Shown one piece after another: positions 43,759 to 53,591 of a DNA stretch of 64,000 nt (its first letter is position 1; the number at the start of each line of letters is the position of its first letter). Location: positions 1 to 64,000 of the forward strand of contig NZ_LAXJ01000018.1 of assembly GCF_001441615.1 (NCBI RefSeq), read 5' to 3'. The stretch is from Roseovarius atlanticus. GTDB taxonomy: Bacteria; Pseudomonadota; Alphaproteobacteria; Rhodobacterales; Rhodobacteraceae. Under the pieces are notes generated by a model that did not search any database, was not told the DNA's origin, and saw nothing but the letters and a program-made list of their open reading frames with translations. A program made the translations under genes and the position numbers.

Positions 43759-44793
43759 TCAGCGCATCCGCGCATAAACGGCCCGCTCGCGCAGAACCAG
43801 CACCGCGGCACAGCTTGACAGGCGCGACATGCCGGGCCGGTCTGACAGGTATTTCTGGTTCGGCTCGTCGCGGGCCAGCGCGGCACGGCGCAAGGTCATC
43901 ACCCGCGCCCGCGGGCTGTTCAGGAACTGCTCCTGCGGGATCACCTTTTCATACGGGCTGTCCAGCCGCGACACTTCGTAGAACCCGCCCGTCAGCGCCA
44001 GAAGCGCCACGCCGCAGGCGCCGGGTCGTTTGGGGCATTCCGCCCGGCACAGATCGGCGATAGGGCGGGCCGACAAGTCGCTCAGCACCCAGTCCTCGAC
44101 CGGCTTGCGCCACCTGTTGCCTGCGCTCATGTCCCCAAAGCCGAAGCCCAGCGCCAGGAACTGCGCCATGCCCAGTGTTTCCGGGTCTTCCGGGCTGACC
44201 ACTTCCGGGCCGAGTGCCAGCATGTGCCGCAGCGCCGCCATGCCATCGGCCTGAGGCTCGGGCGTGTCGGCAAGGAATGCCAGGTAGGGTCGCATCTCGG
44301 GCAGGATCGTCTCGCTTGCGACCAGTTTCTCACGCATCTCGCGCGACCCGTAAAGCGCCGCGATCCGCGTCGGATAATCGGTGGCCTGCCGCTCGCCGGC
44401 CTGCCACAGCGCGAAATGCGTTTGCAGTTGCAGGAACGGCTTGCGCGACCGCAGGAACATTTCGGCCAGCCGGTTGCCTTGGCTTGCCTCTACCGCCAGC
44501 CAGCTGCGGCCGAACAGGGTCTTGCCGGACATATCGCGAAAGAGTGCCCGGCGCGCATCCGGCTCCAGCCCCATGCGATAGGGCGACGGTCCGCGATCCA
44601 TGGTCTCGATCCGGGCCAGCAGGATACGGGCATCGCTATGACCTTCGCGCGCCAGTTGCGCCAAGCGAGACAAGCTCTCGGCATCGTCGCCCGACAGCCA
44701 AAGCGCCACCGCCTCGTCGAACGCGGCTTGCGCGAACACCGCTCCGGCTGAAAGCCAGAGCGTCACGAACGCCGCGATTATTCCCCTGATCAT
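43759..44793 (-). CDS. Exported hypothetical protein with Sel1/TPR-like start
   Basis: This 344-residue protein has a signal peptide (MIRGIIAAFVTLWLSAGAVF, cleaved near AVFAQ). A helical repeat follows, FDEAVALWLSGDDAESLSRL then AQLAREGHSDARILLARI, resembling the Sel1/TPR fold. The C-terminal half has paired cysteines (LCRAECPKRPGACG) and no known enzyme motif. ATG 44793 is chosen because it starts the signal peptide. It lies 33 bases after ribD and is probably transcribed with nrdR-ribD, although its function is not linked in any obvious way. Confidence 0.82.
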   Translation of the reverse strand: MIRGIIAAFVTLWLSAGAVFAQAAFDEAVALWLSGDDAESLSRLAQLAREGHSDARILLARIETMDRGPSPYRMGLEPDARRALFRDMSGKTLFGRSWLAVEASQGNRLAEMFLRSRKPFLQLQTHFALWQAGERQATDYPTRIAALYGSREMREKLVASETILPEMRPYLAFLADTPEPQADGMAALRHMLALGPEVVSPEDPETLGMAQFLALGFGFGDMSAGNRWRKPVEDWVLSDLSARPIADLCRAECPKRPGACGVALLALTGGFYEVSRLDSPYEKVIPQEQFLNSPRARVMTLRRAALARDEPNQKYLSDRPGMSRLSSCAAVLVLRERAVYARMR

Positions 44794-44826
44794 CCCCGGC
44801 CACTCCCTTGCCGGACCGTCCACATT

Positions 44827-45939
44827 TTATAGGCCCTCGGCTGGGCGCCCTGCAACCCAGACGTGCAAAATATCCTCTCCCAGGGCCGCCTCCTCTACAA
44901 GCTCGAACCGGCTTGCCCCATCCAGCCGGTCCAATCCCAGCGCCCCGATCCCCGGCAAGCCCTCGGCCCCCATCGCGAACCCGGCGGTGATCCCGGCCAT
45001 CCGGTCCACCAGGCCCTCGGACAAGAGCGAGGCCGCCAGCGCCCCACCGCCTTCGCACAACACCCGCGTCAGCCCGCGCCGCCCAAGTTCGTTCAGGACA
45101 GACCCCATGTCCAGCTGCCGTCCCGACAGGCCGCAAGGCACCATTTCGGCGCCAAGCCCTTTCCATGCATCGACCAGAGCGGCATCCGCATCGGGGCCGT
45201 GGCACATCCATACAGGAACCTCTTTCGCGCTTCTCGCCAGCGCAGACATCAGCGGCACATCCAATCGGCGCGACACCACCACGCGCACAGGCTGGTGCGT
45301 GGCACCCATGTCGCGCACCGTCAGCGACGGGTCGTCCGCCCGCGCCGTGCCCGCGCCGACCATGACGGCATCGTGACGCGCACGCGCGGCGTGAACCCAG
45401 CGCCGCGCCTGCGGCCCGGTGATCCACTGGCTGTGCCCGCTGGCCGTGGCGATCCGCCCGTCGAACGACGTGGCCAGCTTCAGAGTCACCTCCGGGCGCC
45501 CCCGTGTCATCCGGCTCAGGAACCCGCCAAGGTCATATCGTGCCTCCGCCGCGCACTGCCCGATCTCAACCGCGATTCCCGCCTCGCGCAGCGCGGCAAA
45601 GCCCCGTCCCGACACCCGCGGATCGGGGTCGCCTATGGCCACCACCACCCGCGCGATCCGGGCCGCGATGATGGCGTCGGTGCAAGGGGGCGTTCGTCCG
45701 TGATGCGCGCAAGGCTCCAGGCTGACATAGGCCGTGGCACCTTCCGACGCCGCGCCCGCCTGTTCCAGCGCCACGCGCTCGGCATGGGGGCGCCCGCCAA
45801 GGCCCGTCGTGCCGCGGCCCAGGATGCGCCCGTCCTTCACGATCACGCAGCCCACGGCAGGGTTGGGCCAAGTCCGGCCCAGCCCCCGACGCCCGAGGCC
45901 TAGTGCCAGCCTGAGGAAGCGGATGTCGTCCGGGTTCAC
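44827..45939 (-). CDS. ribD: Bifunctional diaminohydroxyphosphoribosylaminopyrimidine deaminase / reductase
   Basis: This 370-residue enzyme carries out two riboflavin steps. The N-terminal deaminase has the zinc site HAE ([11 protein letters not shown]) and [11 protein letters not shown]. The C-terminal NADPH reductase has [20 protein letters not shown] and [15 protein letters not shown]. The start overlaps the nrdR stop as ATGA; nrdR-ribD is a common bacterial order. No lumazine synthase or GTP cyclohydrolase lies near. It acts in the cytosol. Confidence 0.95.
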   Translation of the reverse strand: MNPDDIRFLRLALGLGRRGLGRTWPNPAVGCVIVKDGRILGRGTTGLGGRPHAERVALEQAGAASEGATAYVSLEPCAHHGRTPPCTDAIIAARIARVVVAIGDPDPRVSGRGFAALREAGIAVEIGQCAAEARYDLGGFLSRMTRGRPEVTLKLATSFDGRIATASGHSQWITGPQARRWVHAARARHDAVMVGAGTARADDPSLTVRDMGATHQPVRVVVSRRLDVPLMSALARSAKEVPVWMCHGPDADAALVDAWKGLGAEMVPCGLSGRQLDMGSVLNELGRRGLTRVLCEGGGALAASLLSEGLVDRMAGITAGFAMGAEGLPGIGALGLDRLDGASRFELVEEAALGEDILHVWVAGRPAEGL

Positions 45940-46412
45940 GTCTCTCCGGGCTCTTCCACCACGCCGGGCCGCAACTCGCTTACGAACTTGTCGAAATCGT
46001 CCGCCGCCTGGAAATTCTTGTAAACGCTGGCAAAACGGACATAGGCGACCGTGTCGATACGGGCCAGGCTTTCCATCACGATCTCACCCACGGTCTTCGA
46101 CGGGATATCCGTCTCGCCCAGCGACTCCAGCCGCCGCACGATTCCCGAGATCATCTGCTCCACCCGTTCCGGCTCGACCGGGCGTTTCTGCAAGGCGATC
46201 CGGATCGACCGTTCCAGCTTGTCCCGGTCGAAATCCTCGCGCCGGCCATTGGTTTTGACCACCACAAGGTCGCGCAATTGCACGCGTTCATAGGTGGTGA
46301 ACCGCCCGCCGCATGCCGGGCAAAAGCGCCGCCGCCGGATCGAAACATGATCCTCCGCGGGGCGTGAATCCTTCACTTGAGTGTCGATATTTCCGCAAAA
46401 CGGGCAGCGCAT
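45936..46412 (-). CDS. nrdR: Transcriptional repressor NrdR
   Basis: This 158-residue regulator of ribonucleotide reductase genes has an N-terminal zinc ribbon with two CxxC pairs ([20 protein letters not shown]). The ATP-cone domain follows ([20 protein letters not shown] and [20 protein letters not shown]). NrdR senses ATP/dATP and binds NrdR boxes. The length is standard. It is the first gene of a probable nrdR-ribD-hypothetical operon. A perfect DnaA box lies upstream. Confidence 0.96.
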   Translation of the reverse strand: MRCPFCGNIDTQVKDSRPAEDHVSIRRRRFCPACGGRFTTYERVQLRDLVVVKTNGRREDFDRDKLERSIRIALQKRPVEPERVEQMISGIVRRLESLGETDIPSKTVGEIVMESLARIDTVAYVRFASVYKNFQAADDFDKFVSELRPGVVEEPGET

Positions 46413-46465
46413 CGGCCGGTCCCCTTTTCTTCTCTGCCTCTGACGGTCATGGGTCTATTGCCCAG

Positions 46466-46474
46466 TTATCCACA
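46466..46474 (+). promoter_or_regulatory. Perfect DnaA box upstream of nrdR
   Basis: TTATCCACA, the consensus DnaA box, lies 54 bases upstream of the nrdR start in a 223-base divergent gap. One isolated 9-mer can occur by chance, but this placement next to a DNA-precursor regulator is suggestive. No cluster of boxes is seen, so this is not an origin. Confidence 0.45.
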
Positions 46475-46635
46475 GCTACTATAGGGCAGCCGCAAAGTTT
46501 TGGGTAGAGGGCAAATGCAGCCGCAACATCAAGCGTCATTTTCGGGCCACGATGCTGCGACGAAGCGTCTAAGGAACGCTGGATGTCCAGTTTCGTTGCC
46601 TTTCTATCTGATGAATCAAACCTTGAGGGACCATC

Positions 46636-47313
46636 ATGACACGCAAGACTCTCTTTATCACCGGCGCCTCCACCGGCATCGGTGCCGAAACCGCCCGCAA
46701 GGCCGTCGCCGGCGGCTGGAACGTCGCGCTCTTCGCCCGCAGCAAGGACAAGCTCGACGCGCTGGCGTCAGAGTTTGGCGACGATCACGCCCTTGCACTG
46801 CCCGGCGACGTCACCGACATGGAAGAGCTGAAGAAGGCCATCGACAGTGCCGCGGATCACTACGGAGGCCTCGACGCGGTGTTCGCCAACGCAGGTCGCG
46901 GGCTTGACACACCGGGAGTAGAAAACGGCGATCCCGACGAATGGCGCCAGATGCTCGATCTCAACATCAACGGTCTGCTCTACACCATCAAGGCGGCGTT
47001 CCCGCATCTGCAAAAATCCAAGGGCCACGCGGTGCTGACAGGTTCGGTCGCAGGCAAGATCCACCTGCCCGGCTCGATCTACGGCGCGTCCAAGTGGTTC
47101 GTCCAAGGCTTCGCCGGCAATCTTAGCCAGGAAATGCGCGAATGGGGCGGCCGTTGCACGGTGATCTGCCCTGGCATGGTCGATACGCCGTTCTTCGACG
47201 AGGCCAAGCCCGACAAGCTGAAACCCGAGGATATTGCCGACGCGGTGGTCTTTGCCCTGAACCAGCCCGAGCGTGCCGACGTGCGGGAAGTGGTCGTGAT
47301 GCCCACAGGCTGA
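46636..47313 (+). CDS. SDR family oxidoreductase
   Basis: This 225-residue classical short-chain dehydrogenase has the NAD(P) motif ITGASTGIGAETARKA, the strand end NANAG-like FANAGRGLDT, a catalytic serine in VLTGSVAGKI and YGASKWFVQGFAGN with Y-x3-K. Arginine at 36 (LFARSKDKL) suggests NADP preference. The substrate is unknown. A dispersed SD-like GAGGGACC precedes the ATG. It is divergent from nrdR and convergent with yjbQ-type gene. Confidence 0.9.
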   Translation: MTRKTLFITGASTGIGAETARKAVAGGWNVALFARSKDKLDALASEFGDDHALALPGDVTDMEELKKAIDSAADHYGGLDAVFANAGRGLDTPGVENGDPDEWRQMLDLNINGLLYTIKAAFPHLQKSKGHAVLTGSVAGKIHLPGSIYGASKWFVQGFAGNLSQEMREWGGRCTVICPGMVDTPFFDEAKPDKLKPEDIADAVVFALNQPERADVREVVVMPTG

Positions 47314-47327
47314 GGCTCCTTCAAGAG

Positions 47328-47744
47328 TCAGACCAGATGCGCCGCCACCTTGCGGGTGTGCGGCGCATCGCGATGCTCGAAGACATAGATGCCTTGCCAG
47401 GTGCCCAGCACGAGCCTTCCGTCGGTCACGGGGATCGACAGGCTTACTGGCATCATGGTGGCTTTGATATGCGCTGGCATATCATCCGGTCCTTCATAGG
47501 TATGGGTCAAATACGCCATGGATGGATCGCTGGTTGGCGGCACTAATTGCGCGAAATAGTTCCGCAAATCGCTCTGCACTTCCGGGTCGGCATTTTCCTG
47601 GATCAGAAGGCTGGCGGATGTGTGACGAATAAATAGTGTCAGAAGCCCGCTTTGTACGCCCTGGTCCGCCACCCAGTCGGTCACGTCCCCGGTAAATTCG
47701 TACAGGCCTTGCCCTCGCGTCTTTATCGTGAACGCTGTTTGCAT
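47328..47744 (-). CDS. YjbQ/UPF0047 family protein
   Basis: This 138-residue protein matches the YjbQ family, with LTLFIRHTSASLLIQENADP and the C-terminal LGTWQGIYVFEHRD. Members form compact trimers with a conserved His/Asp/Glu pocket, and some show weak thiamine-phosphate synthase activity. The physiological role is unsettled. It is convergent with the SDR gene at a 14-base distance and divergent from dodecin. Confidence 0.92.
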   Translation of the reverse strand: MQTAFTIKTRGQGLYEFTGDVTDWVADQGVQSGLLTLFIRHTSASLLIQENADPEVQSDLRNYFAQLVPPTSDPSMAYLTHTYEGPDDMPAHIKATMMPVSLSIPVTDGRLVLGTWQGIYVFEHRDAPHTRKVAAHLV

Positions 47745-47848
47745 GTCCGCGTTGTACCGGTCTCAGCCGAACTCCGCCAGTGAGTCACTGTCAGGAACAA
47801 GGGGCGGGCCCGTTGCGTTTCTCCACTGGACGGAAAAGGAGGAACCAA

Positions 47849-48052
47849 ATGTCTATCGGACGAGTAACCGAAATTTCCGCGACCTCGACAGAAAGCTTCG
47901 ATGATGCCGTCAAGCAAGGCATCCAGCGCGCGTCCAAGACGCTGCGCAACATCGAAAGCGCGTGGATCAAGGATTCGAACGTCAGCGTGTCGAATGGAAA
48001 CGTGTCGGAGTTCAGAGTGAACCTGGCCGTGACCTTCCTTCTGGACGACTGA
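47849..48052 (+). CDS. Dodecin (flavin-binding protein)
   Basis: This 67-residue dodecin is a small protein that assembles into a hollow dodecamer storing flavin between paired tryptophans. Family features include IGRVTEISATSTESFDDAVK, the flavin-stacking tryptophan in ESAWIKDSNVSV and the terminal strand EFRVNLAVTFLLDD. AAGGAGGAACC gives a strong ribosome-binding site, fitting an abundant protein. A rho-independent terminator follows. It probably buffers free flavin in the cytosol. Confidence 0.93.
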   Translation: MSIGRVTEISATSTESFDDAVKQGIQRASKTLRNIESAWIKDSNVSVSNGNVSEFRVNLAVTFLLDD

Positions 48053-48114
48053 CGCCAGAGCGGGCAATGCGGGTCTGCTTCATGGACTTGCCGACGCTTA
48101 AGCCGAACCGACGC

Positions 48115-48152
48115 AAAGGTCCTCTTGGGCATACGGCCAAGGGGGCCTTTTC
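48115..48152 (+). terminator. Rho-independent terminator after dodecin
   Basis: The segment from AAAGG (48115) to CCTTT (48146-48150) folds into a 14-pair stem (two to three G-T pairs) around GCATACGG, ending in TTTT. It lies 62 bases after the dodecin stop. It is a good terminator. Confidence 0.75.
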
Positions 48153-48197
48153 AATCGCGGCCCATCTGCTGATCGACCATCCGGCAGCGCGGGCCGC

Positions 48198-48434
48198 TCA
48201 GTACCAGAAATCCTGTTGGTCTGCGACGACCATCAACACTGGCTGCGGATCGGGTTCGTCCGCCGCGGAGCTGGCATTGCCCGCTGTCAAGACGGTACCG
48301 CGGTGACTTTCCGCAATCGAAACGGGAGGATCCAGATCAATCCAGATCATCTCTTCCAATCCGCCGCCGCTTTCCGCTCCCGGCGCGGCTTTGAAGACAA
48401 AAACGTCGGCGCTATGGACCATGCGGTCTGACAT
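48198..48434 (-). CDS. Small acidic hypothetical protein downstream of rpoD
   Basis: This 78-residue frame starts MSDRMVHSADVFVFKAAPGA and is acidic in the middle (ESGGGLEEMIWIDLDPP). AAGGAG lies about 10 bases ahead of the ATG. No family is recognised, and there is no signal peptide or membrane segment. A plus-strand frame at 48216-48431 overlaps it and looks less protein-like. It begins 126 bases after rpoD and its terminator, so it needs its own promoter. The coding call is moderate. Confidence 0.45.
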   Translation of the reverse strand: MSDRMVHSADVFVFKAAPGAESGGGLEEMIWIDLDPPVSIAESHRGTVLTAGNASSAADEPDPQPVLMVVADQQDFWY

Positions 48435-48530
48435 CGGACAATCTCTCCTTCAACGGTCGCGGATACAAATCTCAGGTATGAGACGTCCTGCACTCCTGCG
48501 AGGTTCAATTTCCGTCAAGGATTTCCGCCT

Positions 48531-48557
48531 GTCAGAAACCGGGCTTCGACAGCCCGG
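48531..48557 (-). terminator. Rho-independent terminator after rpoD
   Basis: On the minus strand CCGGGCT-GTCGA-AGCCCGG (48557-48539) is a 7-bp GC stem followed by TTTCTG. It begins right after the rpoD stop codon. Confidence 0.75.
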
Positions 48558-48559
48558 CC

Positions 48560-50551
<1,992 letters not shown>

Positions 50552-50664
50552 TCAGCTCTCCTGGTCCCATCCGGGTGAAGGTGATTCGCTAATCCGAATC
50601 AACATGGCGACGGGGTGATTCGCAAACCCTTAACCCCTGATTGCTTAAGATTACATTCAAAGCG

Positions 50665-52617
50665 TTACCCTTCAGACCCTTTGTTGAAGCCGATCTGATC
50701 CAGCAACGCATCGAATCGCTCTCTCTCTGCGCGGCTGACCGGGGCACCGTTCCGGCCCCGCTCATATTCCGTCTTGTCTTCCTGCTGGCTGGTCCATGCC
50801 CGGTTGCGGGCCTGTGCTGCCTCGTTCAGCCGCCAGGTGACGGCTTCATCGGCAACACCAGCAATGTCCTGCTCGGCCTCCCGGATTTCAGCCGCCAAAC
50901 CGCGGTCTGCCTCCAGCTTCGCCAGTGTTTCGCCAACGGTCATACGGGCAAGCTCCGCATCCCCCGGGCGCCGCACGGCAGGAACTAAGGCGACATGGGG
51001 CAGCGACAACAGTTTTTCAACCACGTCGAGCCCCAGTTTTTCCGACAATTCGGCCTCCAGCGTGCCGGTGCCGCCCGGCTGATGGAACAGCAGCGCATCG
51101 CGGATCTGTCCGTGATGCGGCGGCTCGCATTGCAGGCGATCGAGGTCGGCCTCGAACTCCGGCAGGATCTCGGGATTGCGAATGAGGGTCGCCAGCACGA
51201 CAGCTTCGCGCAGATGCGTTTGCGCGGCCTCGCCCGACGCCACCAGCAAGGACGATTTCGTCGTGGCCCGCACCGGTTCGATCTTCTGCCACTTGCCGCC
51301 CCGCGCCGCAAAGCCGCCGCCGCCCTTCGGCTTGGGCCGGAACAACTGCCAGCGCAGGTCCTTGATGGCCTGCCCGTAATGGCTGCGCAGGCTGGGGTCG
51401 CGGATCGTCATGATCTTTTCGCGCAGCGCCTTGTCCAGCGCCGCCTTGCGCTCTGGGCTGTCGAAATCGCGCCCTTCGGTCTCACGCTGCCACAACAGGT
51501 CAACCATCGGCATGGCCTTGTCCAGCAGCGCCTGAACGGCGCTTGCGCCTTCCGCGCGCAACAAGTCATCGGGGTCCTGCCCTTCGGGCATCAGCACGAA
51601 GCGCAGCGACTTGCCCGCCTCCAGCAAGGGCAGCGCCAGGTCGATCACCCGGTAGGCCGCGCGCAGCCCCGCCATGTCGCCATCCAGCGCCATGATGGGC
51701 TCGTCCGCGATGCGCCACAGCATCGCCAGCTGGTGCTCTGTCACCGCCGTGCCCAGCGGCGCCACAGACGCGCCGAACCCGGCCTCGGCCAGCGCGATCA
51801 CGTCCATATAGCCTTCGGCGACGATCAGCGGTTGCCCCTTGCCCGCTGCCTCACGCGCGGGGCCGTGGTGATAAAGCGTGCGCGACTTGTCGAAAAGTTC
51901 GGTTTCCGGGCTGTTGAGGTACTTGGCATTATCGGTCGGGTCCATCGCCCGACCGCCAAAAGCGATGCACCGCCCGCGCGGGTCGCGGATCGGGAACATG
52001 ATGCGGTTGCGGAACGTGTCATAGGGCTTGCCGCCCTTGTTGCTGGGCTTGGCGAGGCCACAGCCAAGGATCAGGTCGTCCTCCACCCCCTTGCCCTTCA
52101 GGTGGTCCCACAGGTCCTGCCAGGCGTCGGCTGCGAACCCGATGTCGTACCGCTCCTGCGCCGCCTCATCCAGTCCCCGCCCCGTCAGGTAGTCGCGCGC
52201 CGCGGCCCCCGCCCCGGCCTTCAGCATCAGCCGGAAATGGCGCACCGCCATCTCCATCACCTCGACCAGTTGCGTGCGCCGGTCGGCCTTGGCCTGCGCC
52301 TGCGGATCGCGCTCGGGCACGGGCATCCCGGCCTCCTGCGCCAGGATCTTTACCGCCTCCATGAACTCCACGTTCTCGGTCTCGCGTATAAACGAGATCG
52401 CGTCGCCCTTCGCATGACAGCCGAAGCAATAGTAATAGCCCTTGCGATCATCGACGTGAAAGCTGGCGGTCTTTTCGTGATGGAAGGGGCACGGCGCCCA
52501 CATGTCGCCCTTGCCTTGGTTGGACTTGCGGTTGTCCCACATAACCTTGCGCCCCACCACCTGCACGATGGAGGTGCGGGTGCGCAGCTCGTCAAGGAAT
52601 CCGGGTGGCAGGCTCAT
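50665..52617 (-). CDS. dnaG: DNA primase DnaG
   Basis: This 650-residue primase synthesises RNA primers at the replication fork. The N-terminal zinc-binding domain is CPFHHEKTASFHV plus YYCFGCHAKGDA. The catalytic core has FRNRIMFPIRDPRGRCIAFG and the TOPRIM motifs EGYMDVIALAEAGF (Glu) and MALDGDMAG (DxD). A C-terminal DnaB-binding helical domain follows. The length fits alphaproteobacteria. It precedes rpoD on the same strand. Confidence 0.97.
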   Translation of the reverse strand: MSLPPGFLDELRTRTSIVQVVGRKVMWDNRKSNQGKGDMWAPCPFHHEKTASFHVDDRKGYYYCFGCHAKGDAISFIRETENVEFMEAVKILAQEAGMPVPERDPQAQAKADRRTQLVEVMEMAVRHFRLMLKAGAGAAARDYLTGRGLDEAAQERYDIGFAADAWQDLWDHLKGKGVEDDLILGCGLAKPSNKGGKPYDTFRNRIMFPIRDPRGRCIAFGGRAMDPTDNAKYLNSPETELFDKSRTLYHHGPAREAAGKGQPLIVAEGYMDVIALAEAGFGASVAPLGTAVTEHQLAMLWRIADEPIMALDGDMAGLRAAYRVIDLALPLLEAGKSLRFVLMPEGQDPDDLLRAEGASAVQALLDKAMPMVDLLWQRETEGRDFDSPERKAALDKALREKIMTIRDPSLRSHYGQAIKDLRWQLFRPKPKGGGGFAARGGKWQKIEPVRATTKSSLLVASGEAAQTHLREAVVLATLIRNPEILPEFEADLDRLQCEPPHHGQIRDALLFHQPGGTGTLEAELSEKLGLDVVEKLLSLPHVALVPAVRRPGDAELARMTVGETLAKLEADRGLAAEIREAEQDIAGVADEAVTWRLNEAAQARNRAWTSQQEDKTEYERGRNGAPVSRAERERFDALLDQIGFNKGSEG

Positions 52618-52668
52618 GTCGTCTAATATGGGTCAACCGGATGCCCGCGCCAAGGCGATTTGCGCGTC

Positions 52669-52998
52669 TTAGGGTTCGAACCCCAGGCAACCGTCGCGAT
52701 ACCGCTTTGTTACCGCGCGGGCCGCACCCGGCTTTCGCATCTCCTGCGCGTCGATCGTGAACACCCAGTCCACCAGCGGCGGCACCATGGGCGTCAGCCG
52801 GGCCTCGACCTTGCCGGCGCCGCCTGTCAGCTCCTGCTTTATGCGCGCGGCGTCCTTGCCGGCCTTTCGCTCGGTGGCCGCCACCTGGACGATCTTCGCG
52901 GTCTCGGTGCAGACGGCGGTCTTGTCCACCGCGGCCGTCGCGGCCAAAGGCACCGCGAAGAAAAGCACCCCGGTCATCCACAATCTTTTGTCAAACAT
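52669..52998 (-). CDS. Small exported hypothetical protein
   Basis: This 109-residue protein has a signal peptide (MFDKRLWMTGVLFFAVPLAA, cleaved near ATAAV) and a mature part of about 85 basic residues with two cysteines (TAVCTETAK; RDGCLGFEP). AAAGGA lies ahead of the ATG at 52998; the longer frame to 53379 is soxG shadow. No family is recognised. It sits between soxG and dnaG on the same strand. A periplasmic role is likely from the export signal. Confidence 0.75.
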   Translation of the reverse strand: MFDKRLWMTGVLFFAVPLAATAAVDKTAVCTETAKIVQVAATERKAGKDAARIKQELTGGAGKVEARLTPMVPPLVDWVFTIDAQEMRKPGAARAVTKRYRDGCLGFEP

Positions 52999-53039
52999 CG
53001 CCCGTCCTTTCGGCAAACCGCGGTAACCACCCAACTCTG

Positions 53040-53591
53040 TCAACGCCCGCCCCGCGCCGCAACCCCTTGCAGGGCAATGCCAAGCTCGTGCACCAGCGTG
53101 TGCGCGAACGCGCGAAACACCATCACCAGATACGTCGCCTTGCCCGTGCGGGTTAGCGACGCCGCCATGTGCCCCAGTTCGGTGCGCGCGGTATGCCGTA
53201 TCTCGAACACGCCCGGCCGCAGGTCCACCGGCGTGAGCCGCGCCAGCGCCTCGGCGGCCCTGTCGCCCTCGATCTCGACCACCGCCCAGCCATCGGACTG
53301 GTCCGCCACCGCCGCATGGTCTTCCAGCCCACCCTCGGGCGCCATACCGATCAGCATCGCCTGCGCGCGCCCGAACCACAGGATCCCACGCCCGGTCGTT
53401 CCCGTCATCCGGCCCGGCTCGGGCCAGCGCAGCCCCTGCGCCGCCTCCAGCGCATCCGAAAGCGCAGCGTCGCGTTCGCGATAGGGCATCACCAGCGTCA
53501 ATGCACCCAAATCCACTTCCCGCACGCGCACGCCCGACGCTTCCATCGGCAACAGGCTCTCCAGCGGCATCCTTGGCTTCAGATCAGCCAC
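53040..53591 (-). CDS. soxG: Sarcosine oxidase gamma subunit
   Basis: This 183-residue subunit of heterotetrameric sarcosine oxidase has a short GcvT-like fold. DLKPRMPLESLLP at the start and HTARTELGHMAASLTRTGKA in the C-terminal half match SoxG only loosely, as the gamma subunits are poorly conserved. The GTG at 53591 overlaps the soxA stop and is preferred to GTG 53621. The assignment rests on position after soxBDA plus size. The complex oxidises sarcosine to glycine. Confidence 0.88.
   Translation of the reverse strand: MADLKPRMPLESLLPMEASGVRVREVDLGALTLVMPYRERDAALSDALEAAQGLRWPEPGRMTGTTGRGILWFGRAQAMLIGMAPEGGLEDHAAVADQSDGWAVVEIEGDRAAEALARLTPVDLRPGVFEIRHTARTELGHMAASLTRTGKATYLVMVFRAFAHTLVHELGIALQGVAARGGR

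Noticed and set aside
46413..46635. Replication origin
   Set aside because: Only one DnaA box, no AT-rich unwinding region and none of the usual origin neighbours.
48216..48431. Plus-strand 71-codon frame opposite the small ORF after rpoD
   Set aside because: Cys/Arg/His-rich composition and no ribosome-binding site. The minus-strand frame is the better candidate.
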